Positions 1 to 8,946 of a stretch of DNA of 64,000 bases are shown here, in pieces (position 1 is the stretch's first letter; the number at the start of each line of letters is the position of its first letter). The notes beneath the pieces were generated by a model. It did not search any database and was not told the origin of the DNA. It saw nothing but the letters and a program-made list of their open reading frames with translations. The DNA is from JAZDGX01 sp964482205 (GTDB taxonomy: Bacteria > Eisenbacteria > RBG-16-71-46 > CAIMUX01 > WJJG01), in NCBI GenBank assembly GCA_964482205.1, contig CAYZWI010000002.1, positions 296,338-360,337 on the forward strand, in the 5' to 3' direction. The position numbers and the translations under genes were made by a program.

Positions 1-498
1 CGTCATCTCCGGCCGCTCGCGCATCCATTCGTACACATACGGCTGCTCCAGCGTGAACGGCCGGATGCAGAGCAGGTCCCATACCGCTCCGGTTGCGGCG
101 ACAGGCTCGACGGGCACGCTGGATGCGACCTGTTCGTCCGTCGCCGTCGCTGATGCACGCTCGTCCGTCGCGGTCGAGGCCGCCCCCTCGCCTGCCGGGG
201 TCGCTTGGCCGGGCCCCTTGCCGGGGTCCGTCGTTTCCTGACGAGATGCCGCGCGATTCGATGTGACGGGATCGGATGCGCCGCGGCTCTTCGCCGATTG
301 CGCGAGGGCCAGGAAGTCCGTGCCGAGAGCGCCAAGAGCCAAGGCTGCGATCGCGGCGAACGCCAGTGGCATCACGATCGCGCGCGGGCGCGAATGCCGG
401 GGCGTAGCGGTCGAATGACCGCCGGCGAATGGCAGGCAGCCATTGCTAGTCATCGAACCTCCCGTCCGATCGCGAATCACAACCTCCCGGCGCTCCAT
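1..498 (-). CDS. Membrane-anchored or exported protein of unknown function (partial)
   Basis: The frame is open to the window edge, so the C-terminus is missing (166 codons present). Two in-frame ATGs are possible: one at 498 preceded by GGGAGGGG, and one at 453 preceded by GGGAGG four bases upstream. I use the longer form. About residues 42-65 form one hydrophobic segment (MPLAFAAIAALALGALG), so this is an uncleaved anchor or a long signal peptide. A low-complexity Ala/Thr/Gly/Pro linker follows, and then a more ordered stretch with IRPFTLEQPYVYEWMRERPE. I do not recognise the family. It is upstream of nothing visible on its own strand, because the window ends here. Confidence 0.6.
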   Translation of the reverse strand, partial: MERREVVIRDRTGGSMTSNGCLPFAGGHSTATPRHSRPRAIVMPLAFAAIAALALGALGTDFLALAQSAKSRGASDPVTSNRAASRQETTDPGKGPGQATPAGEGAASTATDERASATATDEQVASSVPVEPVAATGAVWDLLCIRPFTLEQPYVYEWMRERPEMT

Positions 499-537
499 GA
501 TGAACCCCTCCCTGCGCTGGTGACGCCAGCCCTTGCT

Positions 538-3258
538 CTACTTGCGTGTGAATTCGATGTCGTCGATTCCCAGCCGGCCGCGCGCCGAGCCGTGCGTCGA
601 GCCGAACTCGAGCTTGACCGCCACGATGTTCGCCAGATCGATCCCCGATCCGTCGTTCTCGAAATCGGCCAGCCGGATGCGCACGGTGAGGAACTCGTTC
701 GCCCATCCGGCGCCGGTGCCGAGGCCCGTCCGCTGATAGGGCCGGGTGATGTCGCCGTAGCTTTGCGTCGCAATCGCGCTCGTCGTCCCGGCCGCGTCAC
801 GCAAGGCCACCGTGAACGAGAGCGGTCCGTTCAGCGCGACCGTTTCCGGATGGCGCGTTCCCTGGCAGGCGCGCAGCGAGACATACGCGAAGTCGCGCAG
901 GTCGCGATGGCCGGGCACCACTTCGTACTCGAGGCTGCGTTGCTGTCCCGTGGTCCAATCGAAGACCGCCCCGCCCTGGTAGATGTCCAGGGAATCGGTG
1001 CGCGTCATGCCGTTCATCGGATCGCTCGCCGTCCAGGTGAAGGTGAGGTTGCCGTCGTCCATCCGGCCTTCGTAGAGATTGGAGACATCTCCGCTGACCG
1101 CGCCGCCCGAGCTGCTCGTGCCCACGCCGGGGTTCGTCTGGTGATTGTCGATCATGAAGCGATCGGCGGCGAGCGCGTCGCGGTAGGTGTTCGCGCAAAT
1201 CACCGCGGCCGCGATCCCGCTCGGATGGAAGCCGGCGTACATGCGCGTGAGATAATCGCGCGCGGCGACATTGCCTTGGGTGTAGTACTCGATCAACGGC
1301 AGGTAATAGCCCTTGGCGACCCGCTGGGCTTCCGCGCGGCCGATCAGATTGGGTCCCGTGCCGTCCGCCCATCCGCAACAGTTGAAGTCGTTGTGGCTGG
1401 CCCCCTGCACATAGGTCACCTGCACCGTGCCCTGGGCGGCTTCCGCGTAGCGCAAGGACTGGCGATCGAGATCGTCGCAACCGCCGTTGACATCTCCATC
1501 GGCCGCGCCGAAGAGCAGGTGATAGGTCGCCAGGTGCGTGTTGCACTCGCTCGGGTAGTTGTACACGGTCGGCGCGATGCTGCTGATGCAGACGATGTCG
1601 GCCAGCGTGAAGCGCGCGGGCGTGTAGGTGCCGTCGAAGATCCGGTCGTAGGCGCGCACGACGCCCTCGCCTCCCCGGCTGTGGCCGATCCAGACGATCC
1701 GGTGCCCGTCCAGGTGGCCGTTCAGCACTCCGCTGCCGATCGTCGCCTGGTTGGCGATGATGTAGTCGGTGTTCGTGAGCGTGGTCGTGGAAGCGGTCTC
1801 GATGCCGGGTTGGGTGTTGTTCTGATGGGCCATCACGATGTAGCCGTACGATGCGAGATGATAGCCGAGGTAATCGTACCAGGTGTAGTCGTGCCCATTG
1901 CCGTGGCTGATGACGACGAGCGGCACCTGCCCGAGCGATGCGATGTCCGACGGATAGTAGGTGCGCTGGCCGAGGAAGGTGCCTCCCGAATACTGGATCA
2001 TCAACGCGGTGTGCGGTCCGGCCAGGCTCAAGTCCTTCACGAGATAGACGCCCGCTTCCTCGGCGCTCAATCCGTCGATCAGATCGCCGGGATCGAGCCG
2101 GCCGTCCATGCCGAAGTCGTAGACCACATCGTAGGCCTTCCCCACCGCCGATCCGGTGTCGAGGCCGCTCGTCCAGAGAGCGACACGATTGTTGGCGATG
2201 GAGTTGCTCGTGACGGTCGCCGATTCCGCGCCTCCGCTCACATCGACGAGCGTGCGCTGGGAAGCCCACTCGGCCGGCGTGCGATGCGCGACCACATACG
2301 CGCGATACGCGAGGCCCGCGCGTTCCGGATGGCGGCCGGGATCGAGCGCGCCCCACAGGCTCTCGTTGCCGTTCACCGCCGCGACGAATTCGAAGAACGG
2401 ATAGGCGGCGAGAGTGCTGCCCGCGAGACCCGGGAAGAGGCCCACGCGCGCGCGCAGAATCGCGGGCGTGAGGTCGCGTCCCGCGCTCTTGGCGCCGGCG
2501 CCGTCGTAGGCCGCCGTCAGCGTTCCGGTTCCATAGGCCGTCCCGTTGACGAGCAGCGTTTCAGGAAGAGCGGCGGCATCGAAGGCGGCGGGCAGCGCGA
2601 TCTCGGCCCCGGAGGTCGAGTAGATTTCCAGATTGCTCCCGTCCGACTCGAGAATGATCGATCCGGAGGGCACCAGCGGATTGCCGTGGAGCACGACCGG
2701 ACGCATGCGATAGCGCAGATACCCGAACGCCGGCGAAGCGATGTCGGAGGGATTGCGTTCGAGGAAGATTCCGGGCGCCGCCTCGAGATCGTCGCGGGCA
2801 TACAGGGCATCGAGACGCGGGCCGTAGCAGTCCGCTTCCTCGAGCACGAAGACATCGATCGCGTCCTCGCACGAGCCGCAGGAAGCGACGAGCAGGTGCG
2901 CGCCGGCCGCCGGGGTCAGGGTGACATCATTGCCGGTCCCGATGAGATTGCCGTCCAGGAACCACTGCGGCCCCTGCACGGGCACGGTGCCTTCGCCGCA
3001 GGTCACTTCCGCATGCGCGGAGAGCGCTTCGCCCGCGCACCCGACCAGCGACGCATTCGTGATCTCGATCGTGCAAGCCTCGCGGCCGAGAGGCACGCGG
3101 TCGAAGATGTGCGTTCCCGCGGGCGCGGCGACCGGCGGCGCATCGGATGACGCGCTCGCGCGGAAAGGCGCGCTGGAGAGGCACACGGCCGCAAGCGCGG
3201 CAAGAGCGAGCCTGGCGTGCAGGAGTAATGGAGATGGCCGTCGGCAGAAGAAGTTCAC
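538..3258 (-). CDS. Exported alpha/beta-hydrolase-fold protein
   Basis: This is a large exported hydrolase. The GTG at 3258 is preferred because a GGGTGGGGGA stretch precedes it and a clean signal peptide follows (LALAALAAVCLSSAPFRASA). A GTG at 3354 would add 32 unlikely residues but would sit 3 bp from the upstream gene. The hydrolase core shows an oxyanion-type VISHGNG motif, a nucleophile elbow GHSRGG with Ser527, and a late GASHNDF that can supply the catalytic His. The N-terminal third looks like Ig-like domains, with Cys pairs. The C-terminal part after the hydrolase is beta-rich. The protein ends DDIEFTRK, without a typical FlgD-like tail. It probably acts on an ester or amide substrate outside the cytoplasm; the substrate is unknown. 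It probably shares a transcript with the gene at 3358-4158. Confidence 0.8.
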   Translation of the reverse strand: MNFFCRRPSPLLLHARLALAALAAVCLSSAPFRASASSDAPPVAAPAGTHIFDRVPLGREACTIEITNASLVGCAGEALSAHAEVTCGEGTVPVQGPQWFLDGNLIGTGNDVTLTPAAGAHLLVASCGSCEDAIDVFVLEEADCYGPRLDALYARDDLEAAPGIFLERNPSDIASPAFGYLRYRMRPVVLHGNPLVPSGSIILESDGSNLEIYSTSGAEIALPAAFDAAALPETLLVNGTAYGTGTLTAAYDGAGAKSAGRDLTPAILRARVGLFPGLAGSTLAAYPFFEFVAAVNGNESLWGALDPGRHPERAGLAYRAYVVAHRTPAEWASQRTLVDVSGGAESATVTSNSIANNRVALWTSGLDTGSAVGKAYDVVYDFGMDGRLDPGDLIDGLSAEEAGVYLVKDLSLAGPHTALMIQYSGGTFLGQRTYYPSDIASLGQVPLVVISHGNGHDYTWYDYLGYHLASYGYIVMAHQNNTQPGIETASTTTLTNTDYIIANQATIGSGVLNGHLDGHRIVWIGHSRGGEGVVRAYDRIFDGTYTPARFTLADIVCISSIAPTVYNYPSECNTHLATYHLLFGAADGDVNGGCDDLDRQSLRYAEAAQGTVQVTYVQGASHNDFNCCGWADGTGPNLIGRAEAQRVAKGYYLPLIEYYTQGNVAARDYLTRMYAGFHPSGIAAAVICANTYRDALAADRFMIDNHQTNPGVGTSSSGGAVSGDVSNLYEGRMDDGNLTFTWTASDPMNGMTRTDSLDIYQGGAVFDWTTGQQRSLEYEVVPGHRDLRDFAYVSLRACQGTRHPETVALNGPLSFTVALRDAAGTTSAIATQSYGDITRPYQRTGLGTGAGWANEFLTVRIRLADFENDGSGIDLANIVAVKLEFGSTHGSARGRLGIDDIEFTRK

Positions 3259-3357
3259 GCTGTCCCCCACCCTTCCAGGCGGCGCCTCCACTTGGCGACC
3301 CGCCGCCCAAGCGCTCGGAATCGCCCAGTCGTGAACGAGCGCGCCTTTGCCCACCCG

Positions 3358-4158
3358 TCAGCGAATCAGCAGGGCCTTTCCCATGGCCGACCATTCGCCG
3401 GCGCGAATCTCGTAGAAGTACAGGCCGGGCGCAACCGCATGGCCCGCCTCGTCGATTCCATCCCAGACGATTTGATGAAAGCCCGCATCGAGATGAGGCG
3501 TGTCGATCGCGCGCACCAGGCGGCCGGAGAGATCGTGGATGCGCAAGCGCACTTCCGCTCCGCCCGCCGCCAATCCGAAGCGCACGCGCATCGCGCCGCG
3601 CCAGGGATTCGGAGCCGCTCCGGCGAGCTGATGCCCATACGGGATTCCGCTCGGGTCCACATCGACATCCGCGGAGGGCAGGCAGCATTCCTCGATGCGA
3701 TAGCCTTCCTGTCGCGCGGGGGCGCTGGGCGCGGCGACGAGCGACCAGCGGCGCGTCATCGCGAAAGGCGCGCGGGAGGCCTCCCCGCTCGGGTCGCGCC
3801 GATCGAGGGCTCGCCCTTCCGCCACCGGAGCCGTACCCTCGATGCGCGCGGTCAGGGTGCCATGCAGGTCGACGGCCGCATCCGGCGCCACGGCGAAGCA
3901 AATGCGCGCCTCGCTGACGGTCCCCTCGGGAATCTCCACCCGCATGTCGCGCAGCCAGACGGGGGCCTGCACGATCACGATGCGCACCTCCGAGGCGGGC
4001 GGATCGAAACTCAGATGAAGAGCGTTCTCGCGAGAGCCGGGAACCACCGCGTATTCGGCGGCCCGCAAGGGGTGGGGTGACGCCAACCAGAACGAAAGCA
4101 GCCAGAGCAGCGCGATTCCGCCCCGCAGGAGCGGCCGCGAATCGGGATCTCGGCCCAT
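3358..4158 (-). CDS. Exported protein with C-terminal FlgD-Ig-like module
   Basis: The 266-residue protein starts at an ATG behind GAGGAGGACAAC. It has a signal peptide (ALLWLLSFWLASPHPLRAA), a beta-rich middle of about 130 residues that I do not recognise, and from about residue 180 a FlgD-Ig-like module: APNPWRGAMRVRFGL, then LRIHDLSGRLVRAID, WDGIDEAG and GLYFYEIRAGEW, ending LLIR. In FCB bacteria this module sits at the C-terminus of many exported proteins. Its role in sorting or anchoring is inferred, not shown. The gene lies just upstream of the hydrolase on the same strand. Confidence 0.8.
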   Translation of the reverse strand: MGRDPDSRPLLRGGIALLWLLSFWLASPHPLRAAEYAVVPGSRENALHLSFDPPASEVRIVIVQAPVWLRDMRVEIPEGTVSEARICFAVAPDAAVDLHGTLTARIEGTAPVAEGRALDRRDPSGEASRAPFAMTRRWSLVAAPSAPARQEGYRIEECCLPSADVDVDPSGIPYGHQLAGAAPNPWRGAMRVRFGLAAGGAEVRLRIHDLSGRLVRAIDTPHLDAGFHQIVWDGIDEAGHAVAPGLYFYEIRAGEWSAMGKALLIR

Positions 4159-4336
4159 GTTGTCCTCCTCGCTCGTAGCTCGTTGTTAATGATCGCAGGT
4201 TCTTGCGTCGCGAACAATCCCGCAACTCCCTGGCCGGAAGCTCCACGCGAGCAACGAACGGCTGGCTCGTTCCAGCCATGCAGCGAGGCGCGCCTTCGGA
4301 GCGCTCCCGATGATCGCATCCCTCTCGCAATCTTCC

Positions 4337-4366
4337 TTGCAAAACCGGCTGCAAAGCCTGTATCAT
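4337..4366 (+). promoter_or_regulatory. Candidate sigma-70 promoter of the M36 peptidase gene
   Basis: TTGCAA (4337-4342), an 18-bp spacer and TATCAT (4361-4366) lie about 70 bp upstream of the ATG at 4439. The hexamers match the sigma-70 consensus at 4/6 and 5/6 positions. The patch is AT-richer than its surroundings. Confidence 0.45.
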
Positions 4367-4438
4367 TCGTTAGGAGCGCGCTTTGCGGCGCTCCCGTCAA
4401 CAAGGCATGAAACGACGCCACGCTCCATGGAGGTAAGG

Positions 4439-6757
4439 ATGGTTTTGCGTCATGTCGCTCCTCGAATTCTCGTCAGCGCACTGGTCTGTCTGCTCTTCTC
4501 AGCGATCACGGCCCTCGCGCTCCAGCCGCCCACGACGGATCCTCTGCGTCCGGGCCCGTACGCGGGCGAGGTGCAGAAGGGCAGATTCGAGCTCGAGCCG
4601 ATCGCGAACGGCAGCTTCAATACTTTCACCGGCGCAACGGCCTGCCTCACGAATCTCAAGGCGGGTCCCTTCGCGGGCGGGCCGGAAATGGCGGCGCGCG
4701 CCTATCTGCAACAGGAGGCGGCCCGCTTCACTTTGAACGCATCATCGGACGACCTCTCCCTCGTGCGCATCGCCGTCGCTCCCGGCGGCCTGCACGCGCG
4801 TTTCGCGCAGACGGTCGGCGGCGTTCCGGTCTTCGGCGCGGGCATGGTCGTCTCCATGGATGAGACGGGCACGATCGTGCGAAGCGTGACGAGCGAGTAC
4901 GATCCTCTGCTGGCGGGCCAGTCGATTGCGACGATTCCGGCGTGGGATGCCGCCCAAGCGGAGCGGGCCGCGCGCGAAGCGGTCGGGATCGATGAGCAAA
5001 CGCCGCTCGCCGGCGAGCCCCCCGCCCCGTCGCTTTGGATCCTGCGCGAGAACGACGACTACGGCGCTCCGGCCACGCTCGCCTGGAGAGTCTGCATCCC
5101 GATCACGGTCGAGCCGCGCGGCGACTGGGAAGTCTTCGTGGACGCGCGCGACGGATCGATCCTGCGGGTCACGGACCAGACCTGGTTCGTCGACGGCAGC
5201 GGGTACGGCTTCGATCCCGATCCTCTGACCACGGCGGAAGTGGCGTACGGAACCACCGGATATGTGGACGGCAACGACGCCGACACCGCCCAGCTGACGG
5301 CCCAGCGGGTGTTTTGCGTCTTGCGGGACATCGAATACAGCGGCGGCCTCTATCGCCTGCGGGGTCCCTGGGTCTACATCGACGAATTCGATGCGCCCGT
5401 CTCGACTCCGGTGACTTCCGCCACGCCGGACGGATTCGTGTACACGCGCAACGCCCAGGGCTTCGAGGATGTGAACGGCTACTATCACATCGATCAGAGC
5501 CAGCGGTACATGCAATCGCTCGGCTTCTTCGACATCCAGCACGCGCCCATTCATGCGGATGTCCACGGATGGAGCGGGCAGGACAACAGCAGCTACACCC
5601 CGAGCACGAACCGGCTCTCCTTCGGCGAGGGCGGCGTGGATGACGCCGAGGATGCGGATGTCCTGCTTCACGAGTACGGCCACTCGATCACATACAGCAT
5701 CATTCCCGGGTACGGGACGACCACCCAAGCGCGCTCCATGGGCGAAGGCTTCGGCGACTATTGGGCCGGAAGCTACTCGGCCGGGATTTCGGACTTTCGA
5801 GACTACTGGGTCTACAACTGGGACGGACACAATCCCTATTGGACGGGCCGCGTGCTCAATTCCACTCTGGGGTATAGCAATCTGAACGGCGACATCTATC
5901 ACGACGGAACGATCTGGGCATCCTGTTGGTGGCTGATCCGCAAAGAAGTGGGTCAGAGAGTCAGCGACCGCGACTTCCTCAAGATGTTCTACCACAACAT
6001 GCCGGGGACGGGCATGCAAATCGCGGCGCAGAACGCCATGCAGGCGGACCGGGATCTCTACGGCGGCTTGCACGCCGGGTCGCTCGACTACTTCTTCACC
6101 CTGCGGGGATTCTTCACCGCTGCGCAATTCGATGTGCCCGCGGTGGCGCACACGAACCTTCCCGATCAGTACAATGTCGGCCCCTTCCCGATCACCGCGG
6201 TCTTCACCTCGACCAGCGCGATGGTGAATGCGACGGTCAAAGTGAAATTCGGGACGGGCGCGACCTTCGACCAGGAAGCGCTGCTGACTCCCACGGGGAA
6301 CCCGAACGAGTACAGCGGATTCATTCCCTCGCAGCCGGCGGGCAGCACGATCCGCTACTACATCGTCGGGTCCAACACCGCCGACTGGCCGGGCACCGCT
6401 CCGCGCGGGGCCGAGTATCAGTACTATTCCTTCCAGGTCCTGGTCGACCCGGCCGATGTCGCCGACCGGGATGGCGGCAGCCGGCTCGTGCTCGAACCGG
6501 TGCATCCCAATCCCTCCCCCGGCGCGACGGCCGTGCGTTTCCAGATGCCGTCCAGCGGCGAGGTGCGCCTGCAGGTGAACGACATCTGCGGCCGCGTCGT
6601 CCGCACGCTGTGCGATGAGACGATGAGCGCCGGTGAGCACACGCTCGTGTGGGACGGCCGCGACGATGCGGGCCGCGACCTGCCGACCGGCCTGTACTTC
6701 ATCCGGGTGAGTGCGGCGGACCAGAGCCAGACCCGCAAGCTTCTCTTGACCCGATGA
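4439..6757 (+). CDS. Secreted M36/M4-type zinc metallopeptidase with FTP propeptide
   Basis: This is an endopeptidase predicted to act outside the cell. The ATG at 4439 has an ideal GGAGG-TAAGG ribosome site and opens a signal peptide (LVSALVCLLFSAITALA). An FTP-type propeptide follows (FAQTVGGVPVFGAGMVV). The catalytic core carries HEYGH, with His411, Glu412 and His415, and the third zinc ligand Glu436 in MGEGFGDYW, spaced as in gluzincins. After a beta-domain, the last 90 residues form a FlgD-Ig-like module (GEVRLQVNDICGRVVR, GLYFIRVS) ending LLLTR. The 772 residues fit the multidomain family. A second, divergent M36 enzyme is at 29108-32056. A GC-rich terminator follows the stop. Confidence 0.9.
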   Translation: MVLRHVAPRILVSALVCLLFSAITALALQPPTTDPLRPGPYAGEVQKGRFELEPIANGSFNTFTGATACLTNLKAGPFAGGPEMAARAYLQQEAARFTLNASSDDLSLVRIAVAPGGLHARFAQTVGGVPVFGAGMVVSMDETGTIVRSVTSEYDPLLAGQSIATIPAWDAAQAERAAREAVGIDEQTPLAGEPPAPSLWILRENDDYGAPATLAWRVCIPITVEPRGDWEVFVDARDGSILRVTDQTWFVDGSGYGFDPDPLTTAEVAYGTTGYVDGNDADTAQLTAQRVFCVLRDIEYSGGLYRLRGPWVYIDEFDAPVSTPVTSATPDGFVYTRNAQGFEDVNGYYHIDQSQRYMQSLGFFDIQHAPIHADVHGWSGQDNSSYTPSTNRLSFGEGGVDDAEDADVLLHEYGHSITYSIIPGYGTTTQARSMGEGFGDYWAGSYSAGISDFRDYWVYNWDGHNPYWTGRVLNSTLGYSNLNGDIYHDGTIWASCWWLIRKEVGQRVSDRDFLKMFYHNMPGTGMQIAAQNAMQADRDLYGGLHAGSLDYFFTLRGFFTAAQFDVPAVAHTNLPDQYNVGPFPITAVFTSTSAMVNATVKVKFGTGATFDQEALLTPTGNPNEYSGFIPSQPAGSTIRYYIVGSNTADWPGTAPRGAEYQYYSFQVLVDPADVADRDGGSRLVLEPVHPNPSPGATAVRFQMPSSGEVRLQVNDICGRVVRTLCDETMSAGEHTLVWDGRDDAGRDLPTGLYFIRVSAADQSQTRKLLLTR

Positions 6758-6807
6758 CCAAGAGCGCGCCGGCCCGAGCCTGCGCTCCGGCCAGGCGCCC
6801 GGATCTG

Positions 6808-6845
6808 AAGGGGGCGGCTTCTCGAAAATGAGCGGCTGCCCCCTT
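6808..6845 (+). terminator. Intrinsic terminator after the M36 peptidase gene
   Basis: The inverted repeat AAGGGGGC / GCCCCCTT (6808-6815 and 6838-6845) is followed by T residues and lies about 50 bp after the stop. Confidence 0.6.
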
Positions 6846-6879
6846 TCCCATTCCGTTCGGGCCGCCTAGAGTTCCGGCC

Positions 6880-8820
6880 ATGAGTCCTTCCGTAGCTGCA
6901 CGATCGCATGTCGAAGCGGCCGGCTCTCGTTTGAAGGCCACCGCGAGCGGCTCTCCGCGCGTGCGCGTCGATTGGCTCCTCATCGCCGTTCTGTCGCTCG
7001 GCGCGTTGTTGCGCATCGTGTTCTTCCGGCAGTTTTCCGGCACGCCCTTCTCTGGCCATCTCCTGCTCGATTGCTCCTACTACCAGCAGATGGCGCAAGC
7101 GATCGCCGACGGTCATCTTCTTCAGGAGCGCGCGTTCTTCCTTGGGCCGCTCTATCCCTACGCGCTCGGCCTGCTCCACACGATCCTCGGCGCGCACCAA
7201 TGGGTCGCGCCCGCGTTTCAGATGGCGCTCGGCCTCGGCACCTGCGCGCTCGTCTACTCACTCGGCGCCAGGGTCGCGACGCGCTTGACGGGGCTGGTGG
7301 CGGCGCTGGCCTGCGCGGCATTCAAGCCGGCGCTCTTCTACGAGCAGACGCTCCTCATGGAGACGGCTCTCACCTTCCTCTGCCTCGCGCTCGTCTCGCT
7401 CGTCGTCCGGCGCGGCTGGAGCGCGCGGCCGGTCTGGTGGCTCGCGATCGGAGCCCTCTCGGGCGCCTGCGCCCTGATGCGCGGCAATACGCTTCTCTTC
7501 CTCCCGGCGATCGCTCTCTGGCTGATCGTCACGCGCGGGAAGATCGCGGGTCCGCGGGCCGCCCACGCGCAGGTCGCCCGCGCGAATGCTCCGTCCTCCC
7601 CGGCAGGCGCGCGCCCTTTGCTCCTCCGGCTGGTCTTTCTTGGAGCAGGGGCCTTGCTCGTCATCCTGCCGGCGACCGTGCACAATCTGACCGTCGAGCG
7701 GGGGTTCGTGCTGATCAGCTCCAATGACGGCATCAATCTCTTCATCGGCAATCAACCGGGCGCGAGCGGCTGCTACGAGCCGCCGCCCGGAGTGGAGATG
7801 AGTTCGGACATGCCCGGCTTCGGCTTCGTGGAGCGGGCCACGGGCAAACGCCCGGTCACATCCGCCGAGGCGTCCGCCTACTGGCGTTCGCGCGCGTTCG
7901 AGGCCATTCGTTCCGATCCCTGGAGGGCGTTCGCGCTCGCCGCGCGCAAGGCCTACCACTTCTGGGGCAGCGTCGAATTGGACCAGATCTTCATCCTCGG
8001 GCCGATGCGCGCGCTCATGCCCGCACTCGCCTGGCCGCTCGTGTCGTTTCGCCTGATCGCGCCCTTTGCCCTGCTCGGTCTGTTCCTGATCTTGCGCCGG
8101 CGCGATCCTCGCCTAGTCCTGCTCGGCGGACTCATCCTCGTGTACTTCTGCTCGCTGCTGCCCTTCTTCATGACATCCCGCTACCGCCTTCCCGTCGTGC
8201 CTCTGTTGGCGATTTGCGCGGGCCTGGCGGCGGAGCATCTGATCGAGCGGATCAGGCGCAGGCAGTGGAAGCCGCTGGGCGCCTGGGTAGCGGCCGCGCT
8301 GGCGCTCTTCATCGTGATGGACAACGGCTGGGCGGTCCCGCCCCGCCAGGACGAGCAGGTCTTCCACAATTCGCTCGGCCTGTTCCATCTTGCGGAAGGC
8401 AAGCTCGACCTTGCGCAAAGGGAATTCGAGCTTGCGGCTCATGACGGAGGGGCCGCGGAGATCTTTGCGAATCTCGCCTGGGTGCATTTTCTGAAGAAGG
8501 ACTACGCAGAGGCCATCGCACAGTACGAGAAGGCTCATGCCCTTCGTCCCGAGAGCGCGGAAACCTGCTTTCGACTCGGGCTCGCGCACCTTTGCCTGCG
8601 GCACTTGCCCGAGGCGCGCGCGTACATGGAGAAAGCGCTGGCTCTCGACCCCAACGGCGACCCTCTGTGCCTCTACAATCTGGCTCTCGTCTACGCGGAG
8701 CAAGGAGAGCCGGCGAGAGCGGCCACGGCGATGCGCGCCTATCTCGAGAAGTCCCCGAACGACGGAGAAGCGCGTCGCTTGTTCCAGCAGTATCTCGAAC
8801 TGGCCCGTTCTCCGTCCTGA
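6880..8820 (+). CDS. GT-C (GT39-like) membrane glycosyltransferase fused to TPR repeats
   Basis: The 646-residue polytopic membrane protein resembles dolichyl-phosphate-mannose-type glycosyltransferases. After about 30 polar residues there is a first TM helix, then a periplasmic loop with an acidic LLLDCSYYQQMA segment, where GT-C enzymes keep catalytic Asp residues. About ten further hydrophobic segments run to about residue 480. The last 160 residues are four TPR units (for example AEIFANLAWVHFLKKDYAEA and SAETCFRLGLAHLCLRHLPE). It probably transfers sugar from a polyprenyl-phosphate donor to protein or glycan on the outer face of the inner membrane. No strong Shine-Dalgarno precedes the ATG. 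The acceptor is unknown. Confidence 0.8.
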   Translation: MSPSVAARSHVEAAGSRLKATASGSPRVRVDWLLIAVLSLGALLRIVFFRQFSGTPFSGHLLLDCSYYQQMAQAIADGHLLQERAFFLGPLYPYALGLLHTILGAHQWVAPAFQMALGLGTCALVYSLGARVATRLTGLVAALACAAFKPALFYEQTLLMETALTFLCLALVSLVVRRGWSARPVWWLAIGALSGACALMRGNTLLFLPAIALWLIVTRGKIAGPRAAHAQVARANAPSSPAGARPLLLRLVFLGAGALLVILPATVHNLTVERGFVLISSNDGINLFIGNQPGASGCYEPPPGVEMSSDMPGFGFVERATGKRPVTSAEASAYWRSRAFEAIRSDPWRAFALAARKAYHFWGSVELDQIFILGPMRALMPALAWPLVSFRLIAPFALLGLFLILRRRDPRLVLLGGLILVYFCSLLPFFMTSRYRLPVVPLLAICAGLAAEHLIERIRRRQWKPLGAWVAAALALFIVMDNGWAVPPRQDEQVFHNSLGLFHLAEGKLDLAQREFELAAHDGGAAEIFANLAWVHFLKKDYAEAIAQYEKAHALRPESAETCFRLGLAHLCLRHLPEARAYMEKALALDPNGDPLCLYNLALVYAEQGEPARAATAMRAYLEKSPNDGEARRLFQQYLELARSPS

Positions 8821-8946
8821 CCTCGTGGTTCGCTCCGATCCGTTCTTGCTCCCCCTGCCCGCCGCGGACTATTCTCCCCCCGATCCGCAACCTGAATTCC
8901 GATCCGGGGGCACGAACCCCCAAACCAAACGGAAAGAGGGGTCTCT

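Noticed and set aside
205..3150. Long open frame on the plus strand opposite the hydrolase gene
   Set aside because: It is an antisense shadow: Arg/His/Val-rich low-complexity translation with no domain, while the minus strand has a signal peptide and catalytic motifs. High GC at third positions makes such frames common here.
4742..6640. 632-codon minus-strand frame opposite the M36 peptidase
   Set aside because: Antisense shadow; the plus strand carries HEYGH and a signal peptide.
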